In this document: positions 53,083 to 61,959 of the stretch, in pieces | Position numbering within the stretch: position 1 is the stretch's first letter | Layout of the letters: every line of letters starts with the position of its first letter | DNA from: Flavobacterium turcicum | Lineage (GTDB): Bacteria; Bacteroidota; Bacteroidia; Flavobacteriales; Flavobacteriaceae | DNA length: 64,000 nt | Direction of reading: 5' to 3' | NCBI RefSeq assembly: GCF_011365745.1 | Contig: NZ_JAAOBY010000002.1 | Coordinates: 600,044 to 664,043, forward strand | Notes under the pieces: generated by a model | What the model was told of the DNA's origin: nothing | The model's input: only the letters and a program-made list of their open reading frames with translations | Database searches by the model: none | Made by a program: the position numbers and the translations under genes

Positions 53083-54282
53083 ATGTCCATTACTATAACG
53101 CCATTTTCCAAACAAGATCTTTTACCTCAAGAGGAAAAATTAGAAGTAGCCCGCCAAAAGAGCGAACTTTTTATTGGAATCCCAAAAGAAACTAGTTTTC
53201 AGGAGCGCCGCATTTGCCTCACGCCAGATGCAGTAACTTCATTAACATTTCAAGGGCACCGCGTAATGATTGAGGCTGGCGCTGGTTTAAGTTCTAGTTA
53301 CACCGACAAAGAATACAGTCAAGCAGGCGCTGAAATTACCAACGACACTCAAAAAGTATTTAGTTGCCCCATGATTTTAAAAGTAGAGCCACCTACTCTA
53401 GCTGAAATCGACATGATGCAACCGCAAACAATTTTAATATCAGCCATACAACTCAAAACGCGCAAAAAAGAATACTTTGAGGCTTTGACCAAAAAGAAAA
53501 TTACAGCACTCGCTTTTGAATATATTAAGGACGAAGGCGGAACCTATCCTGCAGTAAAATCCTTGAGCGAAATTGCCGGAACAGCATCTATTTTAATCGC
53601 TGCCGAACTTATGATCACCAATGAACTAGGCAAAGGATTATTGTTTGGTAATATTACTGGCGTTCCTCCTACTGATGTGATTATTCTAGGAGCCGGCACC
53701 GTGGGCGAGTTTGCTGCTAAAACCGCCATTGGTTTAGGTGCTACGGTTAAAGTTTTTGACAACTCTATAACCAAATTACGCCGTTTGCAAAACAATTTAA
53801 ACCAACGCATATTTACATCTACCATTCAGCCCAAAGCCTTGCTCAAAGCCTTGCGTCGCTGTGATGTGGCCATTGGCGCCATGCGTGGCAAAGACCGTTG
53901 TCCGGTTATTGTTACCGAAACTATGGTGGAACACATGAAAAACGGTGCCGTTATTGTTGATGTCAGTATTGACACAGGTGGTTGTTTCGAAACTTCAGAA
54001 GTTACCTCGCACGAGAAACCAACTTTCATCAAAAACAATGTGTTGCACTATTGCGTACCTAATATTCCGTCGCGCTATTCCAAAACCGCTTCCCTTTCTA
54101 TCAGCAATATTATCTCGCCTTATTTGATGCAAATTGCTGAAGATGGCGGTATCGAAAGCGCCATTCGTTGTGACAAAGGACTCAAAAACGGTGTGTACAT
54201 GTACCACGGAATCCTAACGAACAATGCCATTGCTGATTGGTTCAATTTGCCAAGTAGCGACATTAATTTAATTGTTTTTTAA
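53083..54282 (+). CDS. ald: Alanine dehydrogenase
   Basis: A 399-residue NAD-dependent enzyme of the alanine dehydrogenase/PNT family, interconverting pyruvate plus ammonia and L-alanine. Typical blocks are IGIPKETSFQERRICLTP, GAGTVGEFAAKTAIGLGATV and the active-site region NNVLHYCVPNIPSRYSKTAS. There is an N-terminal extension of about 25 residues compared with Bacillus Ald, as often seen in Bacteroidota. It is followed by a DUF4258-type gene whose promoter lies near its stop. Confidence 0.88.
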   Translation: MSITITPFSKQDLLPQEEKLEVARQKSELFIGIPKETSFQERRICLTPDAVTSLTFQGHRVMIEAGAGLSSSYTDKEYSQAGAEITNDTQKVFSCPMILKVEPPTLAEIDMMQPQTILISAIQLKTRKKEYFEALTKKKITALAFEYIKDEGGTYPAVKSLSEIAGTASILIAAELMITNELGKGLLFGNITGVPPTDVIILGAGTVGEFAAKTAIGLGATVKVFDNSITKLRRLQNNLNQRIFTSTIQPKALLKALRRCDVAIGAMRGKDRCPVIVTETMVEHMKNGAVIVDVSIDTGGCFETSEVTSHEKPTFIKNNVLHYCVPNIPSRYSKTASLSISNIISPYLMQIAEDGGIESAIRCDKGLKNGVYMYHGILTNNAIADWFNLPSSDINLIVF

Positions 54283-54319
54283 GAGAACTTTCAGCTACCT
54301 TTGCACAAAAAATAAACAC

Positions 54320-54694
54320 ATGAAGTTAGTTCACCGTTTTGCTTATTACTTGGTTGGTATGGTTCTCGGCCTGTTTTTTGTGGGTCTTGTTTTTAGTGGC
54401 AAGGATACCCGCTGCAACTATTTCCCAAATGCCAGAGTACTAAACGACCTTCGCAACAAACCCTTCTATTATTCTGAAAAAGCTACAAAAGTGATGCAGG
54501 AAAAATGGATTGACACAGCCGATATCAAAAACACCTTGCAATTTGGCGATGTTGATTTTGACCAAAGCAACGTTAAAAAAGAAAAAGGAAAATTGTACGT
54601 AATTGAAGGAAAAACAGTCAAAAATCAAGCAGTTACTTTAAAAATAATCAACTACAGCAACAAAGCCGTTCTCGACGAAATTATCAAAAAATAG
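54320..54694 (+). CDS. DUF4258-domain protein, membrane-anchored
   Basis: A 124-residue protein with one N-terminal membrane helix (about 8-26) followed by a soluble domain starting DTRCNYFPNARVLNDLR. The layout matches flavobacterial DUF4258-domain proteins. The start at 54320 is used because a -7 element TACCTTTG lies at 54296-54303, 16 bp upstream, which excludes an earlier in-frame ATG. The function is unknown. It ends near dispersed-repeat copy B. Confidence 0.75.
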   Translation: MKLVHRFAYYLVGMVLGLFFVGLVFSGKDTRCNYFPNARVLNDLRNKPFYYSEKATKVMQEKWIDTADIKNTLQFGDVDFDQSNVKKEKGKLYVIEGKTVKNQAVTLKIINYSNKAVLDEIIKK

Positions 54695-54714
54695 TCTCTT
54701 TTCGGTTTTTATTT

Positions 54715-54822
54715 GGGCGTGCCCCTACGCAAAAGCTTCGGGTCCTGCTGTTCGTTGCCGCTTTTTTGGGGCGGCTAAAAAAAGCCGCCCCAAAAAGAGC
54801 TCCACTGCCATCAGTCACGCAA
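54715..54822 (-). repeat. Dispersed palindromic element, copy B
   Basis: A 108-bp element oriented on the minus strand. It shares with copy A the order TTGCGTGACTGATGG, ACAGCAGGACCC and GGGGCACGCCC. Its central hairpin is different: TTTTTGGGGCGGCT (54763-54776) pairs over 14 bp with AGCCGCCCCAAAAA (54783-54796) around six A. It lies between convergent genes and can also serve as a bidirectional terminator. A flanking CCACTG/CAGTGG pair (54802, 54825) extends the structure. Confidence 0.7.
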
Positions 54823-54845
54823 AACAGTGGTTGTTGGCGTTTTTT

Positions 54846-55541
54846 TTACCGCACATTTCCGTTCAAAACCCAATTGATAGGTTCTTTATCTTTTGCTTTC
54901 AAATAAGCATTTACTTGACTAAAATGTTTGTTTCCAAACCACTTGCCTTGATTGGCACTCAGTGGCGAAGGATGTCCACTTTCGAGAACTAGATGTTTCT
55001 TACGGTCAATCAATTTTCCTTTTTTTTGCGCAAAGCCGCCCCAAAGTAAAAAGACCACATCTTGTTTTTCGGCATTGATTCGCTCAATAATTGCCGTTGT
55101 AAATTCCTGCCAAGGCAAGTGTTTGTGGCTATTAGCGCTGTCTTTTCGAACGGTTAAAGTCGCATTGAGCAACAACACGCCTTGTTTGGCCCAAGCCAAT
55201 AAATTACCTGATGAGGGCAACAAAATTTCACCCAAATCATCATTTAATTCTCTAAAAATATTGCGCAACGAGGGCGGAATTGCCACACCATAAGATACGG
55301 AGAAACAAAGTCCGTTTGCCTCGCCTGCTCCATGATACGGATCTTGACCAATAATAACCACTTTTACATCCTCAAACGAGCATTGGTTCAAAGCTTCAAA
55401 AATCAATTCCTGCGGCGGGTAGCAAGTATATTGCGCATATTCTTGTGCTACTGCCTCTTGCAAAGCAGCCACATACGGTTTTTTCAATTCTTCTTCTAAA
55501 ATAGCTTGCCATGAAGGTTGCAAATTGGGTATCATTTTCAT
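54846..55541 (-). CDS. ung: Uracil-DNA glycosylase
   Basis: A 231-residue family 1 uracil-DNA glycosylase that removes uracil from DNA. The water-activating loop is GQDPYHGAGEANGLCFSV, and the leucine loop is HPSPLSANQGKWFGNKHF. The start MKMIPNLQPSW at 55541 is preferred over a longer reading. The gene is monocistronic, converging with the DUF4258-type gene and diverging from mutS2. Confidence 0.95.
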   Translation of the reverse strand: MKMIPNLQPSWQAILEEELKKPYVAALQEAVAQEYAQYTCYPPQELIFEALNQCSFEDVKVVIIGQDPYHGAGEANGLCFSVSYGVAIPPSLRNIFRELNDDLGEILLPSSGNLLAWAKQGVLLLNATLTVRKDSANSHKHLPWQEFTTAIIERINAEKQDVVFLLWGGFAQKKGKLIDRKKHLVLESGHPSPLSANQGKWFGNKHFSQVNAYLKAKDKEPINWVLNGNVR

Positions 55542-55654
55542 TTGTAATTTAAAACCCAAAGATACATTCATTTTGGTTCATGACAGCTTTGTTAACCACC
55601 CTAAACATTATTTAATTCTTTGCTAATTAAAGTCAAAAAACCTTAACAAATAAC

Positions 55655-55662
55655 TACTTTTG
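55655..55662 (+). promoter_or_regulatory. -7 element for the mutS2 gene
   Basis: TACTTTTG matches the consensus and lies 22 bp before the ATG at 55685. No -33 element at normal spacing is seen. Confidence 0.5.
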
Positions 55663-55684
55663 CAACTCAAAGTCTAAACAAAAT

Positions 55685-57850
55685 ATGATTTCAATAACTG
55701 ACAAAACACTACAAGATTTACAGTTTCCGGTAATTCTTGACACCATATCTACCATTTGTAACACCGAAATAGGAAAATTAAAGGCGCTAGAAATCACACC
55801 TTTTAGAGACAAAGACACTTTGATGCAAGCTTTGTTGCAAACTTCAGAGTATGTTTCTTCTTTTCAAAACAACAACGCCATTCCCAATCATGGGTTTGAT
55901 GCCATTACACACGAAATTAAATTTTTGGCCATTGAAGACAGTTTTCTGGAAGTAAGCAGTTTTCGAAAAATTGCAAACTTATCGGCAACTGTCAATTTCA
56001 TGTTGCAATTTTTACAAAAATTCGAGGAGTATTATCCTAATCTAAACCACCGCGCCAAACAAGTAACTTTGACCAAAGACATCATTCACATGATTGATGA
56101 TGTGGTAGACAAGTACGGCGAAATCAAAGACAATGCCTCGCCCGATTTGCTCAACATACGCAGGAGCATGAATGCGGTACGCGGCAAAGTCAATCAAAGT
56201 TTTGGTACTGCCCTAACCCACTACAATTCATTGGGTTATTTAGATGATATTCGCGAAAGTTTTGTGCAAAACCGTCGTGTTTTAGCCGTTTTAGCCATGT
56301 ACCGTCGTAAGGTTAAAGGTTCGATTATGGGAAGTTCAAAAACAGGCAGTATTGCTTACATTGAACCCGAAGCAACCTTACAATATTCGCGTGAGCTGAG
56401 CAATTTAGAATACGAAGAAAAAGAAGAAATCACTCGAATTTTAAAATTATTATCGAACCAAATTCGTCCTTTTTTACCCTTATTGGTGCAATATCAAGAC
56501 TTTTTGAGTGACATTGACGTTATTGCCGCAAAGGCCAAATATGCCAATAAAATCAACGGAATTCTGCCAACTATTACTGAAGAGCGCCGTTTGTATTTTA
56601 GAGATGCCTACCATCCTATTTTGTATTTGAACAACAAACAAAAAGACGAAATTACGCATCCGCAAACCATTGAATTGGGGCAAGAAAATCGGATTATTGT
56701 AATTTCAGGACCTAATGCCGGAGGAAAAACAATCTCGTTAAAAACCGTTGGTTTGCTGCAATTGATGCTACAATCGGGTATGCTTATTCCGGTGCACGAA
56801 CGCAGCGAAACCTTTTTATTCGACCGTATTTTAACAGATATTGGCGACAATCAATCGATAGAAAATCACCTGAGTACCTACAGTTACCGATTGAAAAACA
56901 TGAACTATTTCTTAAAAAAATGCAACCGCAAAACCATGTTTTTGATTGATGAGTTTGGTACAGGATCTGATCCGGAATTGGGTGGCGCTCTTGCCGAAAT
57001 TTTCCTCGAGGAGTTTTACCACCGTGAAGCTTTTGGAATCATCACGACGCATTATTCTAATTTAAAAATTTTGGCTAACGAATTGCCTTTTGCAACCAAT
57101 GCCAACATGTTATTTGACGAAAAAACACTCGAACCGATGTACAAATTGGTTTTGGGTCAAGCCGGAAGCTCTTTCACTTTTGAAGTGGCATTAAAAAATG
57201 GGATTCCGTTTAGCTTAATCAACCGAGCCAAAAAGAAAATTGAAGTGGGTAAAGTACGTTTTGACAAAACCATTGCTACTTTGCAAAAAGAGCGTTCAAA
57301 ACTCGAAAAAACATCGCAAACCCTAAAAGAAGAAGAGTCAAGAGCACGTGAAGAGGGCAAAAAAATGGAAACCATCAATGTCAAAATCAAACAAAAACTA
57401 GAGAGTTATCAAGAGTTGTACGACAGCAATCAAAAGACGATTTACATTGGTCAAAAAATTGAAGACATCTCTGAGAAATATTTCAACAACAAGAACAAAA
57501 AAGAACTCATAGGCGAATTTTTGAAAATTATTGAAATAGAAAATTCAAAACGCAAAAAAGCGACTGCCAAAGAAAGCAAAGCCCAACTCGAGAAAAAGAA
57601 AGAGATTATTGAGGAAGTAACCGTTCAAGTAGAAGAAATTCGAAAGGAAAAGAAAGAGAAAAAACAAAAAGTGGTGGTTGAAAAACCAAAACCGATTTTA
57701 AAAATTGGCGATCGCGTGCGTATGTTTGACGGTAAAGCTGTGGGAACTATTGACAGTATTGAGAAAAACAAGGCTACAGTAAATTATGGTGTTTTTACCT
57801 CAAAAGCGAGTCTCGAAGTTTTGGAATTGGTAGAAGCCGTGAAAAAATAA
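55685..57850 (+). CDS. MutS2-like protein without Smr domain
   Basis: A 721-residue MutS-family ATPase of the MutS2 type, implicated in recombination control or ribosome rescue. The clamp and core occupy about 1-320. The ATPase (320-520) has Walker A GPNAGGKTISLKT and FLIDEFGTGSDPELGGALAE. A long charged coiled coil follows (520-660), then a KOW-like end KIGDRVRMFDGKAVGTID. Bacillus MutS2 ends in an Smr nuclease domain near residue 710-785; here no Smr motif is seen and the protein simply ends. The next gene starts 61 bp later. Confidence 0.9.
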   Translation: MISITDKTLQDLQFPVILDTISTICNTEIGKLKALEITPFRDKDTLMQALLQTSEYVSSFQNNNAIPNHGFDAITHEIKFLAIEDSFLEVSSFRKIANLSATVNFMLQFLQKFEEYYPNLNHRAKQVTLTKDIIHMIDDVVDKYGEIKDNASPDLLNIRRSMNAVRGKVNQSFGTALTHYNSLGYLDDIRESFVQNRRVLAVLAMYRRKVKGSIMGSSKTGSIAYIEPEATLQYSRELSNLEYEEKEEITRILKLLSNQIRPFLPLLVQYQDFLSDIDVIAAKAKYANKINGILPTITEERRLYFRDAYHPILYLNNKQKDEITHPQTIELGQENRIIVISGPNAGGKTISLKTVGLLQLMLQSGMLIPVHERSETFLFDRILTDIGDNQSIENHLSTYSYRLKNMNYFLKKCNRKTMFLIDEFGTGSDPELGGALAEIFLEEFYHREAFGIITTHYSNLKILANELPFATNANMLFDEKTLEPMYKLVLGQAGSSFTFEVALKNGIPFSLINRAKKKIEVGKVRFDKTIATLQKERSKLEKTSQTLKEEESRAREEGKKMETINVKIKQKLESYQELYDSNQKTIYIGQKIEDISEKYFNNKNKKELIGEFLKIIEIENSKRKKATAKESKAQLEKKKEIIEEVTVQVEEIRKEKKEKKQKVVVEKPKPILKIGDRVRMFDGKAVGTIDSIEKNKATVNYGVFTSKASLEVLELVEAVKK

Positions 57851-57911
57851 GTACTTTTTTGAATTTTATTGACAACAATAAAAATTCAAATAATTAGTTT
57901 TGACAAAAAAA

Positions 57912-58328
57912 ATGCAAAATTTACCTAAAGACAAAAAAATAATCATTTTTGATGGCGTATGTAATTTGTGCGATGCTAGTGTGCAAAAAATAATAAAACA
58001 CGACTCCAAAGATATTTTTCGCTTTGTTGCCTCGCAGTCTACATTAGGACAGGAAATTATAAATTATTTAGGAATCGACACTACAAAAACCGATAGTATC
58101 ATTTTATATCAGCCTGGTGTAGCTTATTATTATAAAGCAGAGGCTGCGCTTGAAATCGCGAAAGATCTTGGTGGCATTTTTGTTTTTGGAGCACTAATCA
58201 GTTGGTTGCCTAATACTATTTTAAATTCAGTTTACGATTATGTAGCTCGTAATCGTTATAAATGGTATGGTACGAAAGAGTCTTGCATGGTTCCTACAAA
58301 AGAAATCTTGAATAAATTTTTAGCATAA
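57912..58328 (+). CDS. DCC-family thiol-disulfide oxidoreductase (DUF393)
   Basis: A 138-residue DUF393 protein. The hallmark DGVCNLCDASVQ (near residues 15-26) has a CxxC pair, followed by FRFVASQSTLGQEI, SIILYQPGVAYYYKAEAALEI and a C-terminal YDYVARNRYKWYG. It is thioredoxin-like in fold but without known partners. An ATG at 57912 is chosen over a TTG 12 bp earlier. It follows mutS2 and ends at a bidirectional terminator. Confidence 0.85.
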   Translation: MQNLPKDKKIIIFDGVCNLCDASVQKIIKHDSKDIFRFVASQSTLGQEIINYLGIDTTKTDSIILYQPGVAYYYKAEAALEIAKDLGGIFVFGALISWLPNTILNSVYDYVARNRYKWYGTKESCMVPTKEILNKFLA

Positions 58329-58352
58329 AGTCTTGCTCGAAGTACAAACAAA

Positions 58353-58381
58353 AAAAGGATAATCGAATAGATTATCCTTTT
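58353..58381 (+). terminator. Bidirectional terminator between DCC and ettA genes
   Basis: AAAAGGATAATC and GATTATCCTTTT form a 12-bp stem with a 5-nt loop and A/T runs on both sides, serving both convergent genes. Confidence 0.92.
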
Positions 58382-58401
58382 GTGTTTAGTAAAATCAATT
58401 C

Positions 58402-60096
58402 TTAATTGCGAATCAATTTTCTGTATTTCAATCGTTTTGGAGTTAAATCACCACCCAAACGTTTCTTTTTGTTTTCTTCGTATTCAGAGAAACCACCTTC
58501 AAAGTAGTACACTTCTGAATCTCCTTCAAAAGCCAAGATGTGTGTACAAATACGGTCCAAAAACCATCTGTCGTGTGAAATCACCACTGCACAACCCGCA
58601 AATTTCTCCAAACCTTCCTCTAATGCACGAAGAGTATTTACATCCAAGTCGTTGGTAGGCTCATCCAATAATAGAACGTTACCTTCTTCTTTTAAAGTCA
58701 TTGCTAAGTGTAAACGGTTTCGCTCTCCACCAGAGAGCATCGAAACTTTTTTGTTTTGCTCTCCGCCACCAAAGTTAAAACGAGAAAGGTAAGCTCTTGA
58801 ATTTACTTGCTTTCCTCCCATCATAATTAATTCCTGTCCGTCAGCAAAATTTTCCCAGATTGATTTATTAGGATCAATGTTAGAATGTGATTGGTCAACG
58901 TAAGCAATTTTTACGGTCTCTCCTACTGAGAATGATCCGCTATCTGTTTCTTGCTCGCCCATTATCATTTTGAAAATTGTCGATTTACCCGCACCATTTG
59001 GCCCGATAATTCCAACAATTCCTGCTTGTGGCAAAGTAAAATTCAAGTTATCATACAATAGCTTTTCACCAAAAGCTTTCGCTACATTTTTAGCTTCGAT
59101 AACATTTGTTCCCAAACGAGGACCGTTAGGGATATAAATTTCTAGATTCTCATCTAGTTGTTTTTGATCTTCGTTTAGCAACTTATCATAGTTTTGCAAA
59201 CGCGCTTTTTGTTTGGTCTGACGGCCTTTTGCACCTTGACGTACCCAGTCTAACTCACGCTCTAAGTTTTTTCTACGTTTAGAGGCTACTTTTTCTTCTA
59301 ATGCCATTCTGCTTGATTTTTGATCCAACCAAGACGAATAATTTCCTTTCCAAGGAATACCTTCACCACGATCTAACTCTAAAATCCAACCCGCTACATT
59401 ATCCAAGAAATAACGATCGTGCGTTACTGCAATTACAGTACCTGCGTATTGTGCCAAATGCTGCTCTAACCATAAAACCGACTCCGCATCTAAGTGGTTG
59501 GTAGGCTCATCAAGTAACAGAACATCTGGTTGTTGCAACAACAAACGACAAAGTGCTACACGACGACGCTCTCCACCAGAAAGGTTTTTAATTGGCGTAT
59601 CGCCTTCAGGTGTGCGTAATGCATCCATAGCAATTTCTAGTTTAGTATCAATTTCCCAAGCGCCTAAGGCATCAATTTTGTCTTGCAATGCCGCTTGACG
59701 GTCCATCAATTTATCCATTTTATCTGGATCAGAATAGTTTTCTTCTAAACCAAACAAATCGTTGATCTTGTTGTATTCTTCAAGTACTGCCATCGTTTCA
59801 GCGGCACCTTCGCGTACAATTTCGATAACTGTTTTTGACTCATCCAAAATTGGTTCTTGCTCTAAATAGCCAACTGTATAGCCTGGTGCAAAAACAACAT
59901 CACCTTGGTAGTTTTTATCAACGCCTGCAATAATTTTTAATAAAGATGATTTTCCAGATCCGTTCAAACCTAAAATACCAATTTTTGCCCCGTAAAAGAA
60001 ACTTAAATAAATATTCTTAAGTACTGGTTTATCAGCTCCTTGATAGGTTTTACTCAATTTTGACATTGAGAATATAACTTTCTTATCGTCTGCCAT
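58402..60096 (-). CDS. ettA: Energy-dependent translational throttle protein EttA
   Basis: A 564-residue soluble ABC-F ATPase that binds the ribosomal E site and gates elongation according to ATP level. Two nucleotide-binding domains are visible: the first with GLNGSGKSS and LSGGERRRVALCRLL, the second with GPNGAGKST and LSGGERNRLHLAMTL. Both have LLLDEPTNHLD or LLLDEPTNDLD. The EttA-type block IPNGPRLGTNVIEAKNV follows the linker. It is monocistronic, followed by a bidirectional terminator. Confidence 0.95.
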   Translation of the reverse strand: MADDKKVIFSMSKLSKTYQGADKPVLKNIYLSFFYGAKIGILGLNGSGKSSLLKIIAGVDKNYQGDVVFAPGYTVGYLEQEPILDESKTVIEIVREGAAETMAVLEEYNKINDLFGLEENYSDPDKMDKLMDRQAALQDKIDALGAWEIDTKLEIAMDALRTPEGDTPIKNLSGGERRRVALCRLLLQQPDVLLLDEPTNHLDAESVLWLEQHLAQYAGTVIAVTHDRYFLDNVAGWILELDRGEGIPWKGNYSSWLDQKSSRMALEEKVASKRRKNLERELDWVRQGAKGRQTKQKARLQNYDKLLNEDQKQLDENLEIYIPNGPRLGTNVIEAKNVAKAFGEKLLYDNLNFTLPQAGIVGIIGPNGAGKSTIFKMIMGEQETDSGSFSVGETVKIAYVDQSHSNIDPNKSIWENFADGQELIMMGGKQVNSRAYLSRFNFGGGEQNKKVSMLSGGERNRLHLAMTLKEEGNVLLLDEPTNDLDVNTLRALEEGLEKFAGCAVVISHDRWFLDRICTHILAFEGDSEVYYFEGGFSEYEENKKKRLGGDLTPKRLKYRKLIRN

Positions 60097-60145
60097 GATT
60101 TATTTTTTTTTAATGTATTTTTTCTAATTTTTAATTCAATGTAGT

Positions 60146-60328
60146 TTACAAACGTCCTTTTAAAGAACTAAATACCCAGGCGTTAGCAAAAAAACCAACT
60201 CCTACAGCGGCAAAGCCCCAGCCAGCAACATCATCATAACGAAAAGCTCCCAGTGCAATCAGTAAAAGCCCCATTAGTATCATAATTAAGGTAGCCCAAC
60301 CTAAAATTGTATTTTTATTCATTCCCAT
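60146..60328 (-). CDS. CAL67264-type small membrane protein
   Basis: A 60-residue protein with two membrane helices (about 8-26 and 34-52) and a short basic end. It looks like the CAL67264 family known from Flavobacteria. An ATG two codons downstream is an alternative start. It lies 49 bp upstream of ettA on the same strand, so the two may be co-transcribed. The function is unknown. Confidence 0.75.
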   Translation of the reverse strand: MGMNKNTILGWATLIMILMGLLLIALGAFRYDDVAGWGFAAVGVGFFANAWVFSSLKGRL

Positions 60329-60395
60329 ATTTGTGGTGTTACATTTTTGAAATCCTGTTATTCATAACGGGCTACAAATATCGTTCTTTTGAGTT

Positions 60396-61400
60396 TTAAT
60401 TGAAAATTTTATAAAGCATTTCTCTTAGTAAATCAGATTGCGACATTTGATTAGCGCCTACTCCCTTGCTCTTAACATCAATTTCTCGTAAAGCGCCCAC
60501 GATTTGGCTTACTTTTTTCATGGGGTAATTTTTTAATGCCAAATCGTATTCCTTCATAAAAAATGGATTTATACCAAGCACAGCAGCTACATTTTTCGGG
60601 TTTTTATCCTTTAAACCGTGGTATTTTAAAAGCTGTATAAAAAATCCAAAAACTAAACTAGTTGTCACAACCATCGGATTGTCTTTTGGATTTTGGGCAA
60701 AATTCGCAGCAATTTTGTATGCCTTGAGTTGATTGCGCTCACCCAAAGCTTTTCGTAATTCAAAAACATTATAATCTTTACTAAAACCAATATTCTCCTC
60801 AATATCTTTCGGCATTATGGTGCTTCCGGCCGGGAGAATTATTTGCAGTTTTTCAAGTTCATTATTTATTTTACTCAGGTCAGTTCCTAAAAATTCTACA
60901 AGCATCGCATTAGCCTTAGGGTCGATACCATATTTTTTACCAGACAAAACGCGTTTAATCCAATCGCCTACTTGGTTTTCGTATAATTTTTTACTTTCGA
61001 AAACCAACCCGTTTTTGGCTATCAGTTTGGTTACCTTTTTTCGTTTGTCTAAAGTTTTGTACTTATAACACATTACTAAAACCGTACTTGGCATTGGATT
61101 TTCGGCATAGTTTTCCAATTTTTCAATGTTACGAGACAAATCTTGAGCTTCTTTGACAATAATAACTTGACGATCTGCCATCATAGGGTAACGTTTGGCT
61201 GCAGAAACAATATCATCGATTGTTACATCGCGACCGTACAAAACCGTTTGATTGAAACCTTTTTCCTCTTCTGTTAAGACTTTTTGCTCAATAAAATCAG
61301 AGAGTTTGTCAATATAATACGGCTCTTCCCCCATTAAAAAATAAATAGGTTTGATTACTCCATTTTTAATATCAGTGACAATTTTTACAACTTCGTCCAT
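60396..61400 (-). CDS. holA: DNA polymerase III subunit delta
   Basis: A 334-residue clamp-loader delta subunit that opens the beta clamp. The N-terminal AAA-like fold shows PIYFLMGEEPYYIDKL and RQVIIVKEAQDLS, and the middle has LVEFLGTDLSKINNELEKL, the standard motif before the C-terminal collar. The start at 61400 (MDEVVKIVTDI) is used; a longer reading would run into the divergent promoter. It diverges from the HsdR_N-type gene. Confidence 0.93.
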   Translation of the reverse strand: MDEVVKIVTDIKNGVIKPIYFLMGEEPYYIDKLSDFIEQKVLTEEEKGFNQTVLYGRDVTIDDIVSAAKRYPMMADRQVIIVKEAQDLSRNIEKLENYAENPMPSTVLVMCYKYKTLDKRKKVTKLIAKNGLVFESKKLYENQVGDWIKRVLSGKKYGIDPKANAMLVEFLGTDLSKINNELEKLQIILPAGSTIMPKDIEENIGFSKDYNVFELRKALGERNQLKAYKIAANFAQNPKDNPMVVTTSLVFGFFIQLLKYHGLKDKNPKNVAAVLGINPFFMKEYDLALKNYPMKKVSQIVGALREIDVKSKGVGANQMSQSDLLREMLYKIFN

Positions 61401-61482
61401 AAAATTTGGTGTTTTAGCAAAAGTACCGAGCGAAATCAAAAGCATTCCTGCTATTTTACGCCACCACTTTAAACTAAATACT

Positions 61483-61490
61483 TATTTTTG
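61483..61490 (+). promoter_or_regulatory. -7 element abutting the HsdR_N-type start codon
   Basis: TATTTTTG matches the consensus and ends 4 bp before the ATG at 61495, so the transcript may be leaderless. The -33 element is weak. Confidence 0.5.
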
Positions 61491-61494
61491 CCGC

Positions 61495-61950
61495 ATGCAG
61501 CAATTACAATTTTCTTCTTTTCAATTTCGTTTCAAAAATAGCGAAAATAAAACAGCAATTTTTGATGTTATTCGTAAAAAGTTCATCATTCTTACACCTG
61601 AAGAATGGGTTAGACAGCATGTCATTCACTTTTTGATAGAAGAAAAAAAATATCCAAAATCACTCATCAATGTTGAGAAAGTACTTCAAGTTAATGGCTT
61701 GCGAAAAAGATATGATGTGGTTGTTTACTTAGGAGACGGTAGTATTTATGTACTTATCGAATGTAAGGCACCCGAGGTAAAAATTTCTCAAGCCACTTTC
61801 GATCAAATTGCACAGTACAATATGACCCTGCAAGCACAATATTTAATGGTCACGAATGGTTTGAATCACTATTTTTGCCAAATGGATTTTCTAGAAGAAA
61901 AATACCAATTTTTGAGAGACTTACCCGATTACCCAAACATTACGATTTAA
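61495..61950 (+). CDS. HsdR N-terminal-like nuclease-fold protein
   Basis: A 151-residue protein with the type I restriction enzyme R protein N-terminal (HSDR_N) PD-(D/E)XK nuclease fold. The catalytic pattern is RKRYDVVVYLGDGSIYVLIECKAP: Asp in RYDVVV and E-x-K in IECKAP. Stand-alone copies of this kind are conserved in Bacteroidota next to holA and have no known restriction partner. An ATG at 61495 immediately follows a -7 element. It lies 9 bp before a GT2 gene. Confidence 0.85.
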   Translation: MQQLQFSSFQFRFKNSENKTAIFDVIRKKFIILTPEEWVRQHVIHFLIEEKKYPKSLINVEKVLQVNGLRKRYDVVVYLGDGSIYVLIECKAPEVKISQATFDQIAQYNMTLQAQYLMVTNGLNHYFCQMDFLEEKYQFLRDLPDYPNITI

Positions 61951-61959
61951 AATCTAAAA

